A stretch of 64,000 nt of DNA, taken from positions 84,571,786 through 84,635,785 of the forward strand of contig CM076196.1 in assembly GCA_038277395.1 (NCBI GenBank), in the 5' to 3' direction. Positions within the stretch are counted from its first letter, which is position 1; each line of letters opens with the position of its first letter. The notes below the pieces were generated by a model. That model saw only the letters and a program-made list of their open reading frames with translations. It had not been told where the DNA came from and did no database searches. Source of the stretch: Dryocosmus kuriphilus. Its lineage: Eukaryota; Arthropoda; Insecta; Hymenoptera; Cynipidae. Shown piece by piece: positions 46,980 to 58,901 of the stretch. The translations under genes were made by a program, and so were the position numbers.

Positions 46980-48859
46980 TTAAGGCAAGAAAATTAATTT
47001 TTTCAATAGTATTTGATGACAGTGCGCTTAAACTTTTTGTTTTACCAACAAATTTAGCTTTGAGAGAGTGCACAGTACATGCGATTGGAGCTAGGAAATT
47101 TTTCGCACACATGGTGCTCCACCAAATCCTATGATCTTGAATAACGTCGGGTTTCTAAAGGAAACGGAAATTAAATGATCCTTCCTTGAGTTTTAGATTA
47201 GATAAACATATTAAAATGTCATCTCCTTGCCCGTGGTGTAAAACCTGTCCGATTTTGAGAATGAAATCGATGGCTAGGGCATATTCATGCTCATTATTAT
47301 CACATCCTAGATAGCGTGGATCAAGGTTTGCAACTTCGTGTAAATTGCTGGTAAGGTGTTTGACGTCTTCTTATAATAATTCTCGAAGGAGTGATTTGTC
47401 ATAAAATCCTGTCGATGTTGGATGAAGGTTCGTAGTGATATGTTTTATAATTTTATTGTGAAAGTGTTTAACATCACTCAAAAGGATATAATTTTTTTGC
47501 GATTGAAAATATCCAGTTTTAAATGGTTCCAAGAACGCGTTAAATGAAGCCATTTCATCCCACAAATTAGTGTTTAATATTAGCGACCTTAGTCTCTCTG
47601 AAACTTTTTCGCGGAATTAACCGAAGGCAATGCACAGCCTTTTTTATGTTTTGCAAAACTTCTTCTTTTTCAAAAAAGACATCTTCTGCCTTCTGAGGCT
47701 GAACTGTGCTTCCACTGAATTGGAATAGAGCTGCCTTGAATTCGTGAAATAATTCTTCTTCAGCAAAAATACTTGCTAATATTTCATTTAAGTTTTCGCG
47801 AATAATCGAGGTCTCAGGTGAATAGATTATTTTGTCTAAAATTGCTTTAAAAGCATCTGGGGCAGATGGATAAATAAGTGTGATATTTTTCCTGCGATAG
47901 GATATGTTTTAATGATGTGCAGCAATCAGTTTTGTAAAAGTGGAGACTACTTAAGATGCCTAAGCAATCTTGAGGTCGTAATTCCATCAGCACTGTTTTT
48001 AATCTGTCAAATTCTGTCAATTCTTTTTTAAAAACACGATACAGGATCACTTCTGGCACAGTGATAAAAATAGCATTTTCAGTAGAAGATATCATGCAAA
48101 TAAGAGAAAAAATAACTTTTCGTCAAAATTAGAAGGTAATGCACGTGGTCACGTACTATAAAATGTGTAATTTATTGAAGCAGAATGTGACATCAATATT
48201 TCAATACTATGTAAAAAAACATTTTTTTAAATCTACCCACCTGTCATCAATGATGACTCCATATGTAACAGCAGATTTCACTTTTTCTTTAATGCACATC
48301 TGTATTCGTTGATACTCGTCATCCAGCAATTCGCCTAAAAGAATATCCACAGTAGACAATGAACAAGCTGGATTCCATGAAGAGAACAAATTAATCCAAT
48401 TTGTATCATTTAAACATGACGGAGGTACGTCTGAAGTGAAACATACAGACGCATGCAGTCTCCAAAGTCTGATCTAAAATAAAGAAAATTGTATATCGCA
48501 TCTAAATATGCACAAATATTTCCCTAATTATTTATTCTGCAAGATTTTTACTTTCTCAGCCTCATCGACTTCAGAATTTACGAAACTTGTATTGCAGGAA
48601 TTAGCTGACGATGAGCAACTGGAATTATCATTTTCATTTTCCTTATTAAAGCTATTTCACTTCCTCTTTCCTTCAATATTTGAAACCACTAAAGCTGCAC
48701 GTTCCTTAACTGTGAGAGGAGAAGCGTTGCATTTTTGCGCTATAGATGCCTAGCCACCCTGATGACATTTTTGGCGTAGATTGCTTTACAATACTGGCAC
48801 TGAATTTTCCCATCTTCCAAGTTAACGCAGTGCAGAAGCACTAAATGGGTAGAGTCCAT
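46980..48859 (-). pseudogene. hAT transposase remnant (BED finger to dimerisation domain)
   Basis: Reverse strand. ATG at 48,859-48,857 opens a BED-like finger (GKIQCQYCKAIYAKN and RVARHL) that stops at codon 40. Internal fragments follow at 48,389-48,207 (VKSAVTYGVIIDDRWVDL), 48,095-47,847 (ELTEFDRLKTVLMELRPQD) and 47,565-47,371 (KNYILLSDVKHFHNKIIKH). Near 47,120-46,980 the frame WWSTMCAKNFLAPIACTVHS with ...SNTIEKINFL resembles the C-terminal hAT dimerisation region. At least three frame breaks. Family membership is supported mainly by the TIRs and 8-bp duplication. Confidence 0.6.
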
Positions 48860-50052
48860 AGTATTAACTGTGAAAAGTGATTATAATAAATTATTTAAAA
48901 TCCATTCAGTATGAAAATAGCTCTTTCTCTCTGAAAAAGACATTATAATCTTTTGGTACAAAATTAACCTTAAAAAATGCAATCAAGAATGTCTTCATCA
49001 TCAAACACAATACTATATTAAAGGATTACTTCTTCTTTTCGTAGCGCATATAAGTAAAATGTAAAGATTTGTAAACTTACCTACTCATGCCGTTAATTGC
49101 TTTTAACACATTTATTTTGAATTATTTGCGAACAAAATTTTAATTTGAAAAATTTCCTTTTTAAAAGGCCGCCCTATAATAATAAATAATATAAAATAAA
49201 AGGTCTTCTCTTTTCAAACATAACCTATACAAAATAAAACATTAATCTATAGGTATACTGCACACACAATTTAAATATATTATTAAATCAAAAAAATGAA
49301 TAGTAAGCGTAAATTATTAAATAACATTTTTACATAAATTATATTACAATAGTTAAAGAAAAGGGAGTATCTGTTCTTTAGAAAATAACCTATACGATGC
49401 AAAGTACTTCTCTTAGTGTTCAAAAGTGATATTCATTTAAATTTTTCTAAAAATGACTCAACACACTACTAAATATTATTTCCAAAAGATTATTTAATAA
49501 ATGCGACGATTTTTTTACTATAATTTGTCAATTTATAAAATGTGAATCTCAAATATCCCGCAAAACTGTCGTCTGATACGCTCAACATTTTTGCGTTTTT
49601 ATTTATTGTATAATAACCAGACAGTTAAAACTGAAAAACTTTTTGTATACGTTTAGCATAAGGTATCTCTTAACACCTAAATTACTTTTTCTTACAAAAG
49701 AAACTTTTGTAAAGGAGATATTTGGGCGTGACCGCGTTTTACCAACTTTACCGGTCATGACTCGTCAGATTTGGTCATGACCGTGAAATACCGAGCAGCG
49801 CCCAATGCCCATCACTATTTTTGGATCATGATATACATGAGCATCTCTATGGGTATACTCCATGGATATAATACATGTAAATTGTATCCTTGGCTGTTTC
49901 CGTTTCTGTCGTCCACAGTCGTCCATCTTGGTCTATCTCGTCTTCCAGAAATTTATTTAAAAAGATTGAAAATCATAAATCATTGTTGATATTGTCGATC
50001 AGTGTGAATACCTGTGAAATGCTCAATATTGAAATGCTGTGGAAAAAGCAGA

Positions 50053-51710
50053 CAGTACTGACCAGCCCCGTGCAACTCAAAGCTAAAAATGGGCAAACTT
50101 TTGACTGGCCTGCGCATTAGTACTTCAATTGACCGAGATAGCGCTGATAACCTTTAGGGCCGACTAACTGTCAAATACAAGGCAAAATTGTCAACATTCG
50201 AGGTTTTTTATATTTTGTAGTGTTTTTTTTAGTCTTTTTGTCGTATTTTTTTTACTGAAAATGTAAAATTATTATTTTTTTCATCTAAAACATTATTAAA
50301 CATGGTGAAATGTTTAGCAGTGAATTGTGATTCTGGCTATAAAAAGAAACGGAGTTCGCAGGAGCAAACTCGATGGTTTTTTTATGTGCCAAAAGACAAC
50401 ATTTTAATTAAAAAATGGCAACAGGTCATTTTAAGAGACGATATCAAAATCAAAGAAGGTCAAGCAGTTTGTGAGAGACATTTTGCAACAAGAGACATCA
50501 TCCGCGAAAGAACAATTACTGGTCCTGACGGAACTGTTTTGGGAAAGGTACATTATGAAGGTTATGAATTTATCGTATTTATTTTCTTTTTTGTATATTG
50601 TTTGGTTTATTGTGTACTTTCAAATAAAAATTCCGTCAGAGTTTAAATATAAGCTCGAGGAATAAAATTAGGGATTTGTTTAATGGTTTTGAAAAATAAT
50701 AATTTAAAAAATTAGACAATAATACCTTCAGCTCGAGAAAATATATTTTCTAATTATAATTTGCAAATTTCCAAAAATAATACAAATAATTTTGTATGAG
50801 TACCAATAATTCATCATATTTTTTTGTCATTCATCATATTCTTTTGTCATTCTATTTTATATTGTAAATTTCAATTAAAAACGTGCTATACGAATTATTA
50901 TTGTTTTGCAGAACGTTGTAATTATGTTTTGTTAGTAATATAAATGTTGAAATGTTTGTTGCATTCATTTTATTTATTGCGTTATTATAAATATAAGATC
51001 ATAAGAATGATACTTTTTTAACTTTAAAATTGCCTTTTTATTAATCTCATATACATACCTTTTGATTTCTGACATTTTTATAATTGCAAAATAATTTAGT
51101 AAGTTACTTTACAACACTACAATTTTAAAATATGGAATAATCAATTCAGAATTCTGATTTGAGAAAATAACCATTTCCACACATATTTATTTAGTTCTCC
51201 CAATTACTATGATATACTTTAAATATATAAGAAAATTAATATTAATTTTTACTTGGACAAAAAATGTAATTATATTTAATTATAACTTAAAATCGTAACA
51301 CTAAAATTTATAAAATTCATAAATGAATTAATTATTTAATTAATCACAATTTTATTGTTATTAATTTACGTTTAAATTTATTTAAATTTATTAACTTGGA
51401 CACATTTTTTTGTATTGCTTTCACACATTTGATCATTTAGAAAATTAATATATTTCACTTTTTTCGTTATATATTTTGTACTTTTATATGACAAAAACAT
51501 TAGTTTCATTTTTCCGTTAAGAAACCCCGATAAAGCGGTTCAGATTATAAAAAAATATAAATAATTACATTTTTGTCATGTATTTTAAAGTAAGTCGGCC
51601 CTATAGGTAATCAGCGCCACCATTTCGCCTGGTGGCTGTGATCCACCTCTCAGCCAACTTTTATCATACAGGCCTCCATGGAAGTAGCACGGGGCTGGTA
51701 CTGACGCTAT
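50053..51710 (+). mobile_element. TIR element with a THAP exon (P-like?)
   Basis: About 120 bp at each end are inverted copies: CAGTACTGACCAGCCCCGTG (50,056) pairs with CACGGGGCTGGTACTG (51,685), and GCGCTGATAACCTTTAGGGC (50,146) with CCCTATAGGTAATCAGCGCC (51,597). Between them is one THAP exon and otherwise AT-rich DNA. THAP plus TIRs suggests a deletion derivative of a P-type element; no target duplication found. Confidence 0.65.
50302..50547 (+). pseudogene. THAP-domain exon inside the TIR element
   Basis: ATG at 50,302 opens an 82-codon exon ending at a donor (GGGAAAGGTACAT, GT at 50,548). Residues C4, C9, C57 and H60 form the C2CH finger; P30 and W39 sit at the conserved positions and ERHF carries the last His. 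Binds DNA in known THAP proteins. No second exon is seen before the right end, so it is listed as a partial gene. The domain itself has no break. Confidence 0.75.
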
Positions 51711-51862
51711 CCATTTTTACAAATGCAGTAGTTGTTAAAGACTTAAAATAACTGGTGAAAACTGTATCAGACTGTATATTGGAGTTTGTATTCAAAAATA
51801 CAATACGTTTACGTCTTTAGTCATCTGGTCATACATTAAATTGCATATTGTTGTAGATAAAA

Positions 51863-54541
51863 ATGCCGTCTATCTGTGCAGTTGAAGGTTGTTCTAATCA
51901 ACACAAAAGAAACAAGCCTAAAATTAGTTTATTCAGCTTTCCAAAAGAGGAGTATTATATTAAAGAGTGGCAAAAAGTGTGCAGGAATGAAAATATCAAC
52001 CCCAAACATGGTAAGTTGTTATATATTACCTATATACATACTTGCAAAAGAATGGGTTAGACTTTACGACAGCCTTTCACCATGTTTTGACCCCCCGTTT
52101 TGGCAAAATAATAAGGAACTTCTTCGAAAAAAAGTATCATAGTTCTTAAATGAAGTAGGTTTAAAACTATTTATCGCGGAAAATATTAAAAATAATAGCT
52201 AGGCTTTTTATTTTGGTCTGTCAAATATGGGTTTCTCACCTTTGTAAAAATCATTTATTTTCATAAACCTTTATTCCTTGTTTTTATTTTAAAAAGTGGA
52301 AAAATCATCCTGGAAAAGGGGATGAGTGTGAATTAATGTTTGAATATAGAAAAATAGTAAAGATCGGAAAAGGTAAGTTAAATATAAGATTTTTACAAAG
52401 GTGAGAAATCCATATTTGACAGATCAAAATAAAAACCCTAGCCATTATTTTAAACATTTTCCGCGTTAAATAGTTTTAAAACTACTTCATTTAAGAATTA
52501 GGATACTTTTTAAAAGTTCCTTATTATTTTGCCAAAACATGTTGAACGGCTGTCGTAAGGTTGCACCAAAGAATGTCATATGAAGTGATACAATTATTTA
52601 TTAGATATAAATCCTTGATTAGTATGATATATTTGAGCTCCAATCCGTCTTGAATGTAATCCATATACTAAATATTTGAATTCAATAATATATTGGTGAA
52701 ATCATTGGGCCTGTCAGTTTTGTCCATTAATTTTACCAGTATTTTCCCGAATGATTATTTCCCTGGAGGGGTATATGTGAATAAGTACGATTGAATTTTA
52801 GAGTGATAAATTTTCGAAATTTTCACTGTACATATATGTAGAAATGCATAAATTCTGTTCAAATTTCTATTTGTGGAATTTCATATTTCAAATTCTTCTT
52901 AATTTTGCATTTTGTAGTTATTATGAGTGTTCATAGATTTTTCCCAAAAGTGCGTAGGATTAATTTTCATTAATATTTCTAATAACACAGATCGTTTCTG
53001 GAACTTGTCGCTGGAACATCCGGGACGTGTAAAATGCCTTCTTGGAATGTTGCTTGAACGTTTCACTGGAACCTGAATGAGACTTACCGCTATTATTAGT
53101 TATTATTTTTTAATAACAAATATCTCGTAAACAGTAATAGGTAGGCAAAAATTGATGTCATTTTATAATATGGATGTCATATACCAGTGGGCAAGAACAT
53201 GGAGGACATCTTTACGACATCTTTACGATGTCGAAAATACGTCCTATGTCCGTGTCGTAAAGATATCTTTAAGACATTTTAATGTCGCAAATATGTCTAC
53301 GTCATCTTTACGACACGGAAGTATGAGGTCTTCGCGATGTCGTAAGTATGCCGTAAAGATGTCCTCCAATTTTTGCACACTGGGATATTACCAGTTACAA
53401 ATAGTATACGGGGCACTCAAAATTCAAAAATGATATCTAGTTTTACCTATCAGTTACATGGTTTACGAGTTATTTGTTATTAAATGTAATAAACCTTAAA
53501 TTACATTCAAGTCACAGTGGAACGTTCCCGGGACAATCTGTGCTATTAGGTATATGTAGTTATGTGATAAAATGATATTAAATATTTTTTATCATAAATT
53601 ATAAATATGCAAAAGTAAATATAAATAATAATGTATACATTATTTTTTATTGTGGGACCGTTCTCAAAATATGTGTTACATTTTTCAGGAACTTTGAAGG
53701 CCCCTCCTCCCTCCCCCCACATATTGTATGATAATGACTCCTGCGTATTTCTAATTTCAATATTTTAACAAAAAAATTTGTTTAAATTATGAAGTCATTT
53801 TTAGAAACGCCATTGTTTAAATTGTAAGGTACAATGTATACTAATTAATAAAAATATATTGTAGGAAGAATATGTTCAGCTCACTTCAAGCCTGACAATT
53901 ATAGGGAAAAGTCCTTTGTTAACCAAGTATTGAACACAACTCCAACCCACACAAGGAGGCTTCGCAGGGATGCCATCCCAACAGAAAACCTGGCGAAAAA
54001 AAATGTTGACATTGCTGCAAGAGGGATAGAAAACGGCACCTTAGGATTTTCAGGTTCTACATCAGATCAGTCTGAAAGCGATGGTATCCTTTCTGCGATT
54101 TCTGCCTTAATATCGTCACCTTTGTCCGAAGGAAATCTTGAAAACGCTTCAGAAGAACTGACTAAGCTACAAATAGTAATAGCTGAAAAATTGGAAGAGC
54201 TTGAAACAAAGGATTTTGAAGACGTTGAGAATCAAGAAAGGATCGATCCTGATTTAACTGAAATAAAAAATGAGGACATTGATCAGATTACGAGATTAAG
54301 ACAAGAAATTGAAAGGAGTCGTAAAGAAATTGAAAGGCTTCTTAAAGAAAATAAAGTACTAAGGGAGCAAGCAGAACAGCGTCGGCTGCAAATGTTGGAG
54401 GCAAAAAAACAAGAGGCTTGGTGGAAAAAAACTTGTCACATTTATAAAACAAGAGCAGAATATGCAGAAGCCAAATTGAATTTAATTACATCTAAAAACG
54501 AAGAACTTATGCGCTTATATTTACTCCTGGAAAATAAATAA
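51863..54541 (+). CDS. THAP-domain protein with C-terminal coiled coil
   Basis: Two exons, 51,863-52,010 and 53,865-54,541. The donor CATGGTAAGTT and the acceptor ATATTGTAG split a Gly codon, giving an open frame of 274 residues. THAP finger: C5, C10, C53, H56, with P27 and W36 and the ICSAHF end supplied by exon 2. Next is the family's RRLRRDAIPT box (about 76-85), an acidic middle, and a coiled coil (about 185-274, EIERSRKEIERLLKENKVLR). Start at the first ATG after stops. The layout fits sequence-specific THAP regulators and also the N-terminal third of P-element transposases; the catalytic part is absent. It lies 150 bp after a THAP-bearing TIR element. Function is not known. Confidence 0.82.
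52056..52566. repeat. palindrome of repeat family T in the THAP intron
   Basis: Left arm 52,056-52,255 and right arm 52,374-52,566 are inverted copies of the segment at 5,655-5,875 (CATATTTGACAGATCAAAAT, CATTTTCCGCG, GGCTGTCGTAAGG). The left arm keeps a GGGGTCAAAAC stretch that the right arm lacks. The 118-base centre is unique. Confidence 0.88.
52981..53547. repeat. inverted-repeat element in the THAP intron, interrupted by a MITE
   Basis: AATAACACAGATCGTTTCTG at the left pairs with GGACAATCTGTGCTATT at the right; further blocks pair (TTAATAACAAATATCTCGTA with GAGTTATTTGTTATTAA). Without the MITE at 53,185-53,382 it would be about 370 bp. The right end runs straight into repeat family R. 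Confidence 0.75.
53185..53382. mobile_element. palindromic MITE family M, copy 1
   Basis: Starts CAGTGGGCAAGAACATGGAG and ends CAATTTTTGCACACTG; nearly the whole element folds on itself, with repeated GTCGTAAAGAT and TTTAAGACAT motifs. A second copy is at 62,581-62,797. Confidence 0.85.
53509..53845 (+). repeat. dispersed repeat family R, copy 1
   Basis: GGAACGTTCCCGGGACAATC, TCTGTGCTATTAGG, then AT-rich sequence, a C-rich CCCCTCCTCCCTCCCCCCAC and the TTTCAATATTTTAACAAA block. It ends about 20 bases before exon 2 of the THAP gene, so the branch/acceptor region lies next to it. Copy 2 is at 56,318-59,955. Confidence 0.85.
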
Positions 54542-55680
54542 GGTTTGTTATATTTACTGAGAAATTATAGTTGTAATGCGGGACTTTTTTTTATATGTGT
54601 TATATATACAACTTATGTACATAGATGAAACGTAGAATTTAACAAATAAATTTTTGTATGTAAACTACTTGTCTGCATGCACTTTTCAAGTTAATTGATT
54701 CATGGGGGAAAACAATGTTTATGTATGCTGTGTTCAAAAGCATTTTTTTAAATTCAGTTTTTCAAGTTTCACTATTTTAAGAACCAGACGCTGCCAGACG
54801 GTTCAAACAATTTTCATCTAAATCTCAAAAACGCTAAATATGTCTTCAAGCCTTAAGAAGGTTATTTAAAAATGAGAATTTGAAATTTTAATAGTAAATT
54901 CAGAGGACAGTTTAATTCAAAAAGATACAGCGTTCGAATGAAGTAAATTAAAATTACTTTGTATTTTGTAAAGCTGTGCCGACTCTTCAGAATATTTTTC
55001 AGACAATGCTCTTATCATATGGTCAATAAAAGATATCTGCAGTCAAAAAATATTTATATTTAGACAAAATTGTAAGCATTCAAATTTTGAATTATAAATT
55101 TTAAACTCACCTGCTTAAAGTTGAAAATTTTAAATCTGAACATTTTTTTATTAGAAGCCTTAACAAAAGCAATTTGGAATTTATATCAGTCATCATATAA
55201 ACTATTTATAATTGCAGTATTTTAAGCAATTCCAAATTACGAAAAATAACAAATTTGAACAATTTTAGATAATTGTAAAATAATTAAACTTTTTCTCGTT
55301 TAGGATTCTCCAAATATTATCTCAATTTCTGTATTTATTAGATTACAAAACGCTTTAAAAGTATTTCCAAAATCTAAAGTTAAACAAAAATCAGATTTAA
55401 AGGTCTAGAAATTTTAAAGCAAAACCGTAATTAGAAAAAATTAATTCCAGTAAATAAAATTTAAAAGCATCAACCGAAGGGATGTAAATAAATCCTGTAA
55501 GTGTAAAATATAATCGATCGAACTATTTCGTAGTTTATTACTCTCATTTGGCTTATAAACTAGTATCTTAAAATGCAAACGATTATTCCTTATTAGAAAT
55601 GAAAGTGAATATGTGAAAGAGACACACACACCTTAGATAACGATATTTAAATATTCACTTTGTATATACTAAATCTGAAA
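54542..55680. other. THAP 3' UTR and intergenic DNA
   Basis: AATAAA at about 54,645 may end the THAP transcript. The remainder is AT-rich with no supported coding or repeat pair. Confidence 0.4.
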
Positions 55681-55699
55681 TAATGATTTTGGTCACTGC

Positions 55700-56300
55700 G
55701 AGCTGTGCATCAATCCTAACAATCGTCCGACATATGATCGAATGTCAATGTCAAATAAACTGGCTAAATCCCTTGAAAAATTAGTATCGACGTACAAATT
55801 TTATAGTAAAAGCGCAAAATCATTGTATAATTGGTTCCTCTGAAGGATGTAACTGTGAAATTACCTAGTCCTTCTTCACAAACATACGAACGAGACATTC
55901 CTAAAGGTTTATTAGATAAGAAAAAAAGGCTGCACATGGTTCCTCGATCGCAGTACGAATGTATGTACAAGCCCTATACAAAACGGAAGATACTCGTAGG
56001 TTTCTCAAAGGTCGGATCGGTAGAAACAATGCGAATCTTAAGTAGATTATTAGTTTCAAGTGATGGGAATTTTAGTATATATCTCATTTCTTAATTGCTA
56101 AGATCACATTGATAATAACGTCATTTAGCAAACGCGAATGAAACTGTTCGATGAAAAACCAAGCGTCTGTTCTCAAGTTGCAAAAAACAGCATCGACGAT
56201 TTTAAAGCTCTGGTTGTGAGGACGAATTCGTGGAAGATACAATTCTTGCTCATACATCCAGGACCTGAAGAAAATCCGTCCCTACGAAATAAGGGCACAG
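55700..56300 (+). pseudogene. unrecognised coding-like stretch, fragmented
   Basis: Three short frames that read like real protein: one holding HCELCINPNNRPTYD (a Cys pair, about 55,693-55,740), one with RDIPKGLLDKKKRLHMVPRS and KVGSVETMRILSRLL (55,831-56,094), and one with VRTNSWKIQFLLIHPGPEEN (56,138-56,290). Frames change between them and stops intervene. I do not recognise a family. It could be a decayed host gene or transposon ORF. Confidence 0.3.
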
Positions 56301-56581
56301 TCTCACCGTTTAGCCAGCTGCGGGAACGTTCCAAGAGGGCGAACATTTTACACGTTCCGGGTACGTTCCGAAAATTCCAGCGGCAAGTCCGGGAACGTTC
56401 CCAGAACAATCTGTGCTATTAGGGACATGTAGTTACATGAAAAAGTGATATCAAATTTTTTAATTATAAATTTAAATATAAAAAATTAACTAAATAAATG
56501 TTAATAATAATAAATCAAATAAATTATTTTTTATTTTCAGGTCGTTCACAAAATACGTGATACATTTTTAATGAATGTTGA

Positions 56582-56605
56582 CCCCCCCCCCCCCCCCCCC
56601 CCCCC
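56582..56605 (+). repeat. poly-C tract (24)
   Basis: Uninterrupted run of 24 C at the left border of element A; it matches the C-rich part of repeat family R. Confidence 0.9.
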
Positions 56606-57194
56606 ATACACAGTGGTCCGAAACAGGAGATTACTGTCCAAAAATGTCTACAAATCTTCAGTTTTCATCCGATTTACAATTTATTTTTTTAATTACAGTT
56701 AAATAAATTTTAAGAGATGTGTGAGCCACGATTTTTTAATTTGGCTTTGTTTGTATTTATTCAATTTAAAGCAGTGTGGTAAAAAGAGCAATTTTGCACT
56801 CTTTTTTTCCCAACAGGAATGATTGGCAAATATCAAAAAACGTCTTAAATCCATACGGGGACACAAGATACAAATAATTTGCATAATAATCAACTTAATT
56901 GTTACAAAAAAAAAATTAAGTCAACAAATTAACAACGGAGTGGTTTGATGAATGGAAGAATTATTTTGGACTAAACTTGATATAATATTTGATCTCTGGC
57001 GCAACACTGAATGGTAAACATGTATGAAATATATAAAATTATTATTGCCATAAACAATTATCATAAAAAATGATTAGATTCCTGCAAATGTCACCCTTTT
57101 TTCAGTTTCATTACTTGATACGCTCATAGAAGTTGCAAATTCTCATTATCAGTTGTAAATATATAACAATTATTTTTATAAACAAAAGGGTAAA

Positions 57195-57572
57195 GGGTAA
57201 CGGATTTTGAAGCAGATTTGCGTACAAAAAATCGAAGATGCTGCGCGTAAATACCAAAATTTTGCTTTTGTTTATCCAGTTTGTTTATAAAAAAAGACAG
57301 CTGTTAATACTCATCAATTTTTCATAGTTAGGCCTCTCGGTAACACATTTTGAGGCAGACTTGCGTAAAGAAGTGAAATTCTGTGCGAAAATGCCAAAAT
57401 TTTGCTTTTATTTATCCAATTTGTTTATAAAAGATTACAACTGTTCATATTCATAAATTTTTTGTAGCTAACACATTTGGAAGCAAACTTGCGTTAAAAA
57501 ATCAAAGATTCTGCGTGAAAATGCAAAAATTTTGCTTTTGTTTATCCAATTTGTTTATAATAAATGACAAAT
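57195..57572 (+). repeat. tandem repeat of about 130 bp, three copies (plus one at 59,145-59,282)
   Basis: Each unit has ACACATTTTGAGGCAGACTT-like sequence, AAAGATTCTGCGCGAAAAT and TTGCTTTTGTTTATCCAATT then TGTTTATAA. A fourth unit lies on the far side of element B, which shows that B landed in the array. Confidence 0.85.
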
Positions 57573-58499
57573 GTTAACCCTCTAGGCACCACCGAGGTCC
57601 TCAGTGAACCCAAGCGATTCTAAAAGTGTAGTTCCTGAAAAGGGAAAGTTCGAAGGGTCGGAGCAATTATGCTGACAATTAGGGGAAAAATTTGGCCTAC
57701 CGAAAGAGCATACTGGCGTTTTTAATTAAACGGTGGTTTTCGTACAGGACGCAGGGAAAGTGTTTATGGGGTCACCCACGACCCCGAGTGTGCTTAATAA
57801 GTTAAAAAGTGAACAAAAAATGTTATGAGAATTTTTGCACTAAATATTGCTTATTTAGTTCACTTGAAAGTGCTTTAGTGTTAAAAAAAGCTGATGCTTT
57901 ATATCTCCATAAAATGAAAGAAAAGCTAGATTTAATGTCACTGTCACTTTTGCGATCACGATTTTCACAGAAAAACCTCTACAGCCTGCGTCGTTTGCCG
58001 GGTACTAATATGCCCATACCACTGTCGCCCAGTGTGCGTTCCTTGTTCAGAGGATTAGTTAGAATAAATTCGTTGTATTTGTTACTATTAATTTTTTATA
58101 TTTCACTATTCCTAAGGTGTATACTTGTAATTTTACTCCGTTTTAAATCAATAAATCTAGAAGGCATTCACAAATAAGTATTTATCACCTTTCTTTTATT
58201 ATTTGTTTATTTAAACAATTTTCAGTGTACAATACATTTTTTGGGCATTATGATTAGATAGCTGACACCTTGAACTTTAATTTACATTCATAGTTTGCTG
58301 AAAAAGTGCAATTAAAAAAAAATAGCCCAAAATGTAATTTTTTGAATTTAGCACATGGTGCACATTCACTCGGTGAGATAAATATACTTTTTCGAAAAAA
58401 TAGTAAAACCACTTAAATAGCCTTATACAGCAAAATCTACAGATTAAGAAACACACTGATTTTTTCCAATTACGTAAAAAACAAAAGAAATAACATTAA

Positions 58500-58785
58500 C
58501 ACGTTGACTGCCACGGAATTTTTCACGATTCCGGTCTAAAGAGCCAATTTGATGTAATCATGTTATATTATTAAAAACTTTAATAATAGTACATAGTAAT
58601 AATCAAAAAGCTTCAAAAATGTTTTTTTTTTAAAACATGTCAAGTAAATGAGGGGACGAGATAACTCGTAGTAGGCGTCCTGGGCAGCGGCGTAGCCAGG
58701 ATTGGGGGGGGGGGGGGCTAACCTTAGAGAACAAGTAGTACAAATATAGAATAAAATTTTCCAGTGTACAGTGACTGGGAAATTT

Positions 58786-58821
<36 letters not shown>

Positions 58822-58901
58822 GGCCCCGTAGCCAACCCACTGGCTACGCCACTGGTCCTGGGCAAGTAAACGAGATATATCGTAGTTTGGCAGTCAACGT
58901 G
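58500..58901. mobile_element. nested element C: second piggyBac-type MITE
   Basis: Starts CACGTTGACTGCCACGG and ends TTTGGCAGTCAACGTG, with TTAA on both sides (58,496-58,499 and 58,902-58,905). 402 bp including element D, about 224 bp without it. Non-coding. Confidence 0.92.
58685..58854. mobile_element. nested element D: hAT MITE
   Basis: Ends CAGCGGCGTAGCCAGG and TGGCTACGCCACTG, flanked by GTCCTGGG on both sides (58,677-58,684 and 58,855-58,862), an exact 8-bp duplication. Contains runs of 14 G and 34 G (58,787-58,820). It is the innermost element and thus the latest of the four insertions. Confidence 0.92.

Larger units (their letters stand above)
45280..49817 (-). mobile_element. hAT transposon with exact 8-bp target duplication
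   Basis: Termini TAGAGATGGGC (45,280) and GCCCATCACTA (to 49,817), flanked on both sides by TTTTTGGA (45,272-45,279 and 49,818-49,825). The inverted similarity is unusually long: 46,325-46,750 matches 49,360-49,770 (CATGACCGGTAAAGTTGGT, CTAAATTTATACAAAAAGT and further blocks). Native length is about 3.5 kb after subtracting a solo LTR at 45,319-46,324. Reverse-strand remnants of a transposase lie inside. Confidence 0.93.

Noticed and set aside
48508..48753. Plus-strand ORF in the hAT element
   Set aside because: It is antisense to the transposase remnant and shows no domain.
57809..58177. piggyBac transposase
   Set aside because: The frame is in a piggyBac-type element but has no DDD motif or Cys-rich C-terminus that I can identify.
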